This document shows, one piece after another, positions 33,742-38,587 of a stretch of DNA of 38,587 nt. Made by a program: the position numbers and the translations under genes. The notes beneath the pieces were generated by a model. It was not told the DNA's origin and searched no databases. It saw nothing but the letters and a program-made list of their open reading frames with translations. The stretch lies in contig CAYSZR010000013.1 in assembly GCA_964435565.1 (NCBI GenBank), positions 1-38,587 on the forward strand. Direction: 5' to 3'. Numbering within the stretch: the first letter of the stretch is position 1; the number at the start of each line of letters is the position of its first letter. The stretch comes from QAMH01 sp964435565 (lineage in GTDB: Bacteria; Actinomycetota; Coriobacteriia; Coriobacteriales; QAMH01).

Positions 33742-34557
33742 TCACCAGACACGGGCGCATACGGCCACTGCAATATCACGCGCACCCGCTTCGACTAGGG
33801 CGTTGGTTGCCGCTGTCGCAGTTGCTCCGGTCGTTAGTACGTCATCGATGAGGATGATCTTTGCGGGCATGCGCCCTACACCGCTTGCCGCCGCAAAAGA
33901 ACCGGTCGAGTTCATGCGGCGCTGGCCTTTTCCAAGTGCTCTTTGGTCGAGTGTTCGTTTCTTATAGACGAGTGCTTCGATTAAGGGCAGGCCCGTCCAG
34001 GCGCTGCATAGCTTTGCCACGCGGGACATATGGTCGAATCCACGTCGAGCAACGGCGTCTGGAGATGCAGGGATTGCCACGATTGCATCTGCCCAAAGCG
34101 TCCAGTCATCAGGCGCGCCCAAGGTTTTGCGGCGGGGCTGAACCATTGATTGTCGTTGGATCTTTCTTGAATGGGCCCGTCCGCGCATCGCCTGGCAGAC
34201 AAATGATGCGATGACCATATCAAGTCGAAGTTCATCTCCGTCTTTATAAGTACGAACGATTCTTTTCGTTCCTTTTTCATATGAAAGTGCTGCTCGGGCC
34301 GAAACGAAAGGAAAGAGGTCTTCTGGGTGCATCCGTGCATGTTCGCTATCGGGTGGAGGACATTCGGTGCATATCATGTGTCCATACGGAGCGCCGCAAT
34401 GCGGACAGGCGTTTTTCACGTCGATAAACGGCAGCTCAGCCGCACACTTTGCACACAGGATCATGCCCGGTTCATCGCATGCGACACAACGCGTTGGACT
34501 AAGCGATTCTAAAAAGGAGGTAGCCAGAACCTCTGATATATGGTTACAATCGAGCAC
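33742..34557 (-). CDS. comF: ComF family phosphoribosyltransferase-like protein
   Basis: Competence-associated protein needed for DNA uptake in Firmicutes; also kept in species without known competence. About 271 residues from GTG at 34557 (AAGG six bases upstream); a TTG at 34593 would add 12. Two CxxC pairs (CVAC...CAKC) and a further pair (CPHC...CTEC) form zinc fingers near the N-terminus. The PRPP-binding motif IILIDDVLTTGAT sits near the C-terminus, and the KGQRRMN segment before it is typical. It is divergent from the topoisomerase gene. Confidence 0.93.
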   Translation of the reverse strand: MLDCNHISEVLATSFLESLSPTRCVACDEPGMILCAKCAAELPFIDVKNACPHCGAPYGHMICTECPPPDSEHARMHPEDLFPFVSARAALSYEKGTKRIVRTYKDGDELRLDMVIASFVCQAMRGRAHSRKIQRQSMVQPRRKTLGAPDDWTLWADAIVAIPASPDAVARRGFDHMSRVAKLCSAWTGLPLIEALVYKKRTLDQRALGKGQRRMNSTGSFAAASGVGRMPAKIILIDDVLTTGATATAATNALVEAGARDIAVAVCARVW

Positions 34558-34594
34558 CTGAGGCCTTTTTGGCCCTGCCCGTGCAATCTCCAAC

Positions 34595-34623
34595 TTGATT
34601 GTAGATCACGGGGACCATATATA
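34595..34623 (+). promoter_or_regulatory. Promoter of the topoisomerase gene
   Basis: -35 TTGATT (34595-34600), 17-base spacer and -10 TATATA (34618-34623). Transcription would start near 34630, some 20 bases before the ATG at 34651. Confidence 0.6.
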
Positions 34624-34650
34624 TAGCGAAAACGGACAAGTGATTTGAAC

Positions 34651-37149
34651 ATGGAACTTATCATCACCGAGAAAAATATCGCGGCGCAGCAGATATCCCG
34701 TCTTCTTGCAGATAAAAAGCCCGAGTCTGACAAGGTCTATAACACGCCTGTCTATCGCTTCACACGCGGAGGCCATGAGTGCGTGGCGGTCGGTCTAAAA
34801 GGACATATTCTGGGTGTGGATTTTCCCGATGAGCTTGTGTACGAAAAAGACGGCACCTGGATTGGCATGGATGCCGAGGGCGAGGTCATCGCTGCGCCGG
34901 ATATGCCGGCAGATTTGCCCGTTCCTCCCTGGAAAAGCAAACGCAAGCCCTTTACCGCGCAGGGGATTAGCCTGAAGGGATGGAAAATCCCGTCCCTGCC
35001 TTATCTAACCTACGCACCGCTTATTAAGCTTCCCGCAGAAAAGGACATTATCCGATCTTTGAAGAACCTTGCAAAAAAGGCGGATAGCATAATCATTGCA
35101 ACAGACTTCGATCGTGAGGGGGAGCTGATAGGCCTCGATGCGATTTCGGTTGTTCGTGATGCCAATGAAGCTGCTCCTATAACACGCGCCCGGTATTCTG
35201 CGTTCGTGAAAAAAGAAATCGAAGAGGCGTTCAGCGATTCGAATCTGCAGCAGCTCGACTATGACCTGGCGCATGCTGGCGAGTCCCGTCAGTATATCGA
35301 CCTTATCTGGGGCGCTGTTCTTACACGTTATCTAACCTGTGTTAAATACAGCGGCATTGGAAACACGAGGTCGGCCGGACGTGTTCAGACGCCGACACTG
35401 GCACTCGTGGTCGAGCGTGAGAAAGAGCGCGAAGCTTTCATTCCCGAAGATTATTGGGTTATAACGGGAAACGCTGCTCCTAAGGAGAGCCACGACGACG
35501 CGTTTGTCGCGACGCATGCAACCGCCCGTTTTAAAGTTGAGCAAGAGGCCAACGACGTGATGGGGCGCTTGCACGACGCGCGCGAGGCGACGGTCAGCGC
35601 AATTGAGAAAAAGCGGCGTCGCTCAAATCCGCCCGCCCCGTTCAATACCACATCGCTTATGGCGGCTGCCAGCTCGATTGGAATCAAGCCTGCGCGAACG
35701 ATGCGTATCGCCGAATCGCTTTATATGAGCGGTTATACGTCGTATCCGCGCGTTGACAATACGGTTTATCCGTCCGGCCTCGATTTGCGCGGTGTGCTCA
35801 AAACGCTTGCTACCGTTCCGGAGTTTCGCGAAAACGCAGAGCAGCTGCTGGCAAATGACGAGCTTACCCCTACGCGTGGCAAACAGGAGACGACGGATCA
35901 TCCCCCCATTTACCCTACGGGGGCAGCTACATCAGAGAATCTTCGTGCTGACGAATGGAAGCTCTACAGTCTCATCTGCCGTCGTTTTATGGCGACGCTT
36001 TCAGATGCAGCCGTTCTCGAGAGTACGAAGGTGACGCTCGATGTTGTGGGCGAGTCGTTTACCTCTCGTGGTGACGTGCTCGTATACCCCGGCTACCGAA
36101 GCGTTTATCAATATGGATTGAAGAAGGACGAGCAGATGCCCCTGCTCGAAGAAGGCCAAGTGGTTGATTTCTGGGATCTCGCTTGTGCGCATAAGCAGAC
36201 CGAGCCACCCGCACGCTATTCGTCCGGCAAGCTCATTCAGGAAATGGAAGCAAAAGGACTTGGCACGAAGGCGACGCGACATGACATGATCGAGCGCCTC
36301 TATGACCGCCGCTATGTCGTTAATGATCCTATTGAGCCCACAAAACTAGGTTTTGCCGTTATTCAGGCGCTTGAGCGTTTCGCTCCACATATCACGACGC
36401 CGGATATGACTGCCGAGCTGGAAAGTGAGATGACGCAAATAGCGGACGGTAAGAGCGAACGCGACAAAGTCGTGTTGCACTCGCGCAAGCTGCTTGCTGC
36501 ACAGCTTGAAGATCTTGTTCCTGCAAAAGATGAAGTGGCCGAAATGATCAGCGATGCGGTTGTCGCCGATAGTCGCGTGGGGACATGCCCCAAATGCGGT
36601 GGCGACCTATGCGTTAAGAGCTCGGCAAAGACTCGATCGAGTTTCGTCGGATGCAACAGCTGGCCCGATTGCGATGTAACCTATCCGCTGCCCCAGGGCC
36701 GCTATGAGGCGATAGACGAGCCGTGTCCGCTTTGCGGAGGCCCACAGGTCAAGGTCACCCCATTTAGGGCAAAGGCGTATAACCACTGCCTTGATTCTGA
36801 GTGTGAAAGCAACAAGATGGAGCAGATCGATGTCGGGGAATGCCCCGTGTGTAAAGAAGCCGGTCGAAAAGGCAGGCTCTATGCTCAGAAAAACCCACGT
36901 ACGCTCAAGCGTTTTATTCGCTGCGAGAACTTTGAACAGTGCGACGTCAGTTATCCGTTGCCCCAGCGAGGCGACATCACCGCTACCGGAGAAGTCTGTG
37001 ATGCGTGCGGTGCCCCTGAGGTAATTATCTCGACAGCTCGCGGCCCCTGGCGCATCTGCGTGAATATGGGCTGTCCCAAGCGCGAGCAGGCAAAAACCGA
37101 AAAGGCGAAGAAACCCCGCGGGGGCAAAAAGAGCCGCGCGAAGAAATAA
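34651..37149 (+). CDS. topA: Type IA DNA topoisomerase, archaeal-like, with zinc ribbons
   Basis: 832 residues from the ATG at 34651 (a TTG two codons earlier is in frame). The TOPRIM domain starts with MELIITEKNIAAQQI and has the acidic triad region DFDREGE. Strand-passage residues follow at about 210-250 (AGESRQYIDLIWGAVLTR; GRVQTPTLALV). The active-site tyrosine is in GYTSYPRVDN at about residue 365. The C-terminus has several C4 zinc ribbons (CPKC...CNSWPDC; CPLC...C; CPVC...CENFEQC; CDAC...C) with F-V-G-C-N-x-x-P-x-C and YPLPQ patterns. These, the TITEKN-type start and overall length look like archaeal topoisomerase I/III rather than the E. coli TopA or TopB form. It relaxes negative supercoils. 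tmk follows 67 bp downstream. Whether the genome also has a standard TopA is unknown. Confidence 0.9.
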   Translation: MELIITEKNIAAQQISRLLADKKPESDKVYNTPVYRFTRGGHECVAVGLKGHILGVDFPDELVYEKDGTWIGMDAEGEVIAAPDMPADLPVPPWKSKRKPFTAQGISLKGWKIPSLPYLTYAPLIKLPAEKDIIRSLKNLAKKADSIIIATDFDREGELIGLDAISVVRDANEAAPITRARYSAFVKKEIEEAFSDSNLQQLDYDLAHAGESRQYIDLIWGAVLTRYLTCVKYSGIGNTRSAGRVQTPTLALVVEREKEREAFIPEDYWVITGNAAPKESHDDAFVATHATARFKVEQEANDVMGRLHDAREATVSAIEKKRRRSNPPAPFNTTSLMAAASSIGIKPARTMRIAESLYMSGYTSYPRVDNTVYPSGLDLRGVLKTLATVPEFRENAEQLLANDELTPTRGKQETTDHPPIYPTGAATSENLRADEWKLYSLICRRFMATLSDAAVLESTKVTLDVVGESFTSRGDVLVYPGYRSVYQYGLKKDEQMPLLEEGQVVDFWDLACAHKQTEPPARYSSGKLIQEMEAKGLGTKATRHDMIERLYDRRYVVNDPIEPTKLGFAVIQALERFAPHITTPDMTAELESEMTQIADGKSERDKVVLHSRKLLAAQLEDLVPAKDEVAEMISDAVVADSRVGTCPKCGGDLCVKSSAKTRSSFVGCNSWPDCDVTYPLPQGRYEAIDEPCPLCGGPQVKVTPFRAKAYNHCLDSECESNKMEQIDVGECPVCKEAGRKGRLYAQKNPRTLKRFIRCENFEQCDVSYPLPQRGDITATGEVCDACGAPEVIISTARGPWRICVNMGCPKREQAKTEKAKKPRGGKKSRAKK

Positions 37150-37216
37150 CTGGAACACCGATTTGCTCGCACACCTTGTTGCAGAGGCGTCCGTGGGCTT
37201 CGATAAGGCGGGCTGC

Positions 37217-37897
37217 ATGAACAATGATAAGAACAAGAGGCGCGGTGTTCTCATCACCTTCGAAGGAGGGGATGGCACGGGGAAGTCGACCCAGGCAAAA
37301 TTGCTGGCCGACCACTTCGAGGCGTTGGGTTGCACGGTGTTGCGTGTCCACGAGCCAGGGGGTACGCAGCTCGGCGAAAGCATCAGGACCCTGCTCCTTG
37401 GCCGCGAACAAGAGAATATGACGCCCCTGGCGGAATTGCTGCTATTCGAGGCAGCGCGCGCCCAGGTAATGGAAGAATCTATTGAGCCGGCACTTGCGCG
37501 CGGGGAAATCGTCATCTGCGACAGATTCACTGATTCGACTCTTGCCTATCAGGGCTATGGCCGCGAGCTTGGTGCCGATCTTGTTGGAAGCCTGAACGAT
37601 CTTGCCTGTGGGGGGCGTGTTCCCGATCGCACTGTCTTGCTGGAGGTTGATCGGCAGCTTGCGCGTGCACGTATTATCAAGCGTTCCGCAGATGGCAAGG
37701 GTGACCGCATGGAATCTGCCGGCGTACCGTTTCATGAGCGTACACGGTGCGGGTTTCGTGAAATCGCCGCATCTGAGCCTGAAAGGGTGCGGATTGTTGA
37801 CGCCAATGACACCATAGACCGGGTACATCAAGAGGTCCTTGTGCAGATTTCAGACATGGAGATCGATGTCCCTGTTCAGGTTGGAAGTTCAAAATGA
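37217..37897 (+). CDS. tmk: Thymidylate kinase
   Basis: Phosphorylates dTMP to dTDP for DNA synthesis; cytoplasmic. 226 residues from the ATG at 37217, which has an AAGGCGGG upstream and leaves the P-loop at the normal place; an upstream start would add 18 residues. P-loop GGDGTGKST at 17-25, the DRF motif in CDRFTDSTLAYQGYGRELG and the LID region near RSADGKGDR. It overlaps holB by 4 bases (ATGA), a common pairing. Confidence 0.96.
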   Translation: MNNDKNKRRGVLITFEGGDGTGKSTQAKLLADHFEALGCTVLRVHEPGGTQLGESIRTLLLGREQENMTPLAELLLFEAARAQVMEESIEPALARGEIVICDRFTDSTLAYQGYGRELGADLVGSLNDLACGGRVPDRTVLLEVDRQLARARIIKRSADGKGDRMESAGVPFHERTRCGFREIAASEPERVRIVDANDTIDRVHQEVLVQISDMEIDVPVQVGSSK

Positions 37898-38587
37898 GAT
37901 CGCTGTTTGCCGATCTTTCCAGTCAGGGCCATAGTGCCGCATATCTTCAGCATGCTTTTGAATCTGGAAATATCACGCACGCTTATCTTATCGCCGGCGG
38001 GGCGCCGGGGGCGGGGTTTGAAACCGCCTTGCGTTTTGCATCTGGCCTGATCGCAGGTGATGACGATGACGCTTATGAGTGCGCGTTGCGGCAGATGCAC
38101 CCTGATTTGCATGTATATGCTCCGGGTGGCCGGGGCGGGTATCTCGTTGAGCAGATCAGAGATATCACGCACGACACAGAACTCGCGCCAATCCGTGCGT
38201 TGGTTAAGGTCTATATCATCCAAGATGCGCACCGGCTGGCAGGAGCGCCTGCTAATGCGTTTTTGAAGACGCTCGAAGAACCCCCCGGCAACGTGATTTG
38301 CATTCTTTTGGCGAATAACGAGGCGGCGGTGCTTGAAACGCTGAAGAGCCGCTGTGAGGTGCTGGTCTTGAATGCCCCGTCTTATGTGACAGAGGGCAAT
38401 GTCCAGATTTTTGAGATGCTTTCCTCGCTTGCCCATGGGTGCAGTACACGCCAGCTCCTTGCCGACGCAAAGCGCTTCGTTGCTATCGCAACCGAAACGG
38501 CCGAAGCAGCGTGCGATCCAGATGAGGATATCGATGCATATATTGAGAAATACGATAATTATCTATCGTCTGGAGCAAAAAAGCAGA
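37894..38587 (+). CDS. holB: DNA polymerase III delta prime subunit, N-terminal part
   Basis: Clamp-loader subunit; the gene runs off the right edge with about 231 residues visible. The start is ATG, overlapping the tmk stop. It has the AAA+ layout with HAYLIAGGAPGAGF at the P-loop position (the Lys/Thr of a real P-loop are absent, as in many delta prime proteins) and the sensor segment AFLKTLEEPPGNV followed by the LKSRCEV arginine-finger region (SRC motif). The zinc-binding cysteine cluster is missing: only one Cys remains before the MHPDLHVY segment. Confidence 0.9.
   Translation, partial: MRSLFADLSSQGHSAAYLQHAFESGNITHAYLIAGGAPGAGFETALRFASGLIAGDDDDAYECALRQMHPDLHVYAPGGRGGYLVEQIRDITHDTELAPIRALVKVYIIQDAHRLAGAPANAFLKTLEEPPGNVICILLANNEAAVLETLKSRCEVLVLNAPSYVTEGNVQIFEMLSSLAHGCSTRQLLADAKRFVAIATETAEAACDPDEDIDAYIEKYDNYLSSGAKKQ

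Noticed and set aside
1..38587. CRISPR arrays, insertion sequences, prophage or integrase genes
   Set aside because: No regularly spaced repeats, transposase or integrase motifs were seen; the window is core chromosome with accessory genes.

Overview
The window spans the chromosomal replication origin of an anaerobic actinobacterium, most likely a member of the Coriobacteriia with mid-range GC. Three things support this. The order dnaA-dnaN-recF-dciA(DUF721)-gyrB-gyrA-tRNA-Ile-tRNA-Ala to the right of the origin is the classic actinobacterial order. The divergent order rpmH-rnpA-yidD-yidC-jag-rsmG-parA-parB to the left lacks the mnmE/mnmG pair found in Firmicutes and Proteobacteria. Hybrid cluster protein, hydrogenase maturation genes and cytosolic hybrid kinases fit an anaerobe. 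The exact genus cannot be fixed from sequence reading alone.

Layout. 1-440: C-terminus of an AI-2E family transporter. 441-985: no protein gene; a densely folded stretch ending in a bidirectional terminator (possible small RNA). 986-2086: tRNA-Ser(GGA) and ddl on the minus strand. 2175-3218: rlmN. 3234-4913: parB and parA (minus). 4990-5057: two consensus parS sites, the second at the exact centre of a perfect 50-bp palindrome. 5108-7915: minus-strand operon rpmH-rnpA-yidD-yidC-jag-rsmG behind a strong promoter. 7995-8550: oriC, AT-rich, with two perfect and several near-perfect DnaA boxes. 8551-18900: plus-strand replication block: an unusual GHKL-ATPase/winged-helix gene, dnaA, dnaN, recF, dciA, gyrB, gyrA. 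19082-19311: tRNA-Ile(GAT) and tRNA-Ala(TGC), each followed by a terminator. 19553-22924: large cytosolic hybrid histidine kinase. 22991-25363: Crp/Fnr-type regulator divergent from hcp, with a palindromic operator between them. 25500-27820: NhaC-type antiporter and a small membrane protein. 27872-28578: a DtxR/MntR-type regulator and a Cys-rich one-helix membrane protein (minus). 28684-31232: S-adenosylhomocysteine hydrolase and MtnA. 31245-33614: tatB-tatC-hypA-hypB, overlapping genes (minus). 33742-34557: comF (minus). 34651-38587: archaeal-type type IA topoisomerase, tmk and the start of holB.

How the genes work together. The centre is a complete origin module: DnaA, its boxes, sliding clamp, RecF, the DciA-type helicase loader, gyrase, and the ParAB-parS system about 3 kb from the boxes. 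The left operon couples ribosomal protein L34, RNase P protein and the YidC/YidD/Jag membrane-insertion set. To the right lie accessory modules: nitrosative stress (regulator + Hcp), metal homeostasis, recycling of SAM by-products (AhcY, MtnA), Tat export linked to nickel insertion (HypA/HypB), and a second replication cluster (topoisomerase, Tmk, delta prime). The most unusual element is the GHKL-ATPase with a winged-helix tail placed between the oriC boxes and dnaA, apparently co-transcribed with dnaA. Genes near oriC use visibly more A/T-ending codons than those from gyrB rightwards.
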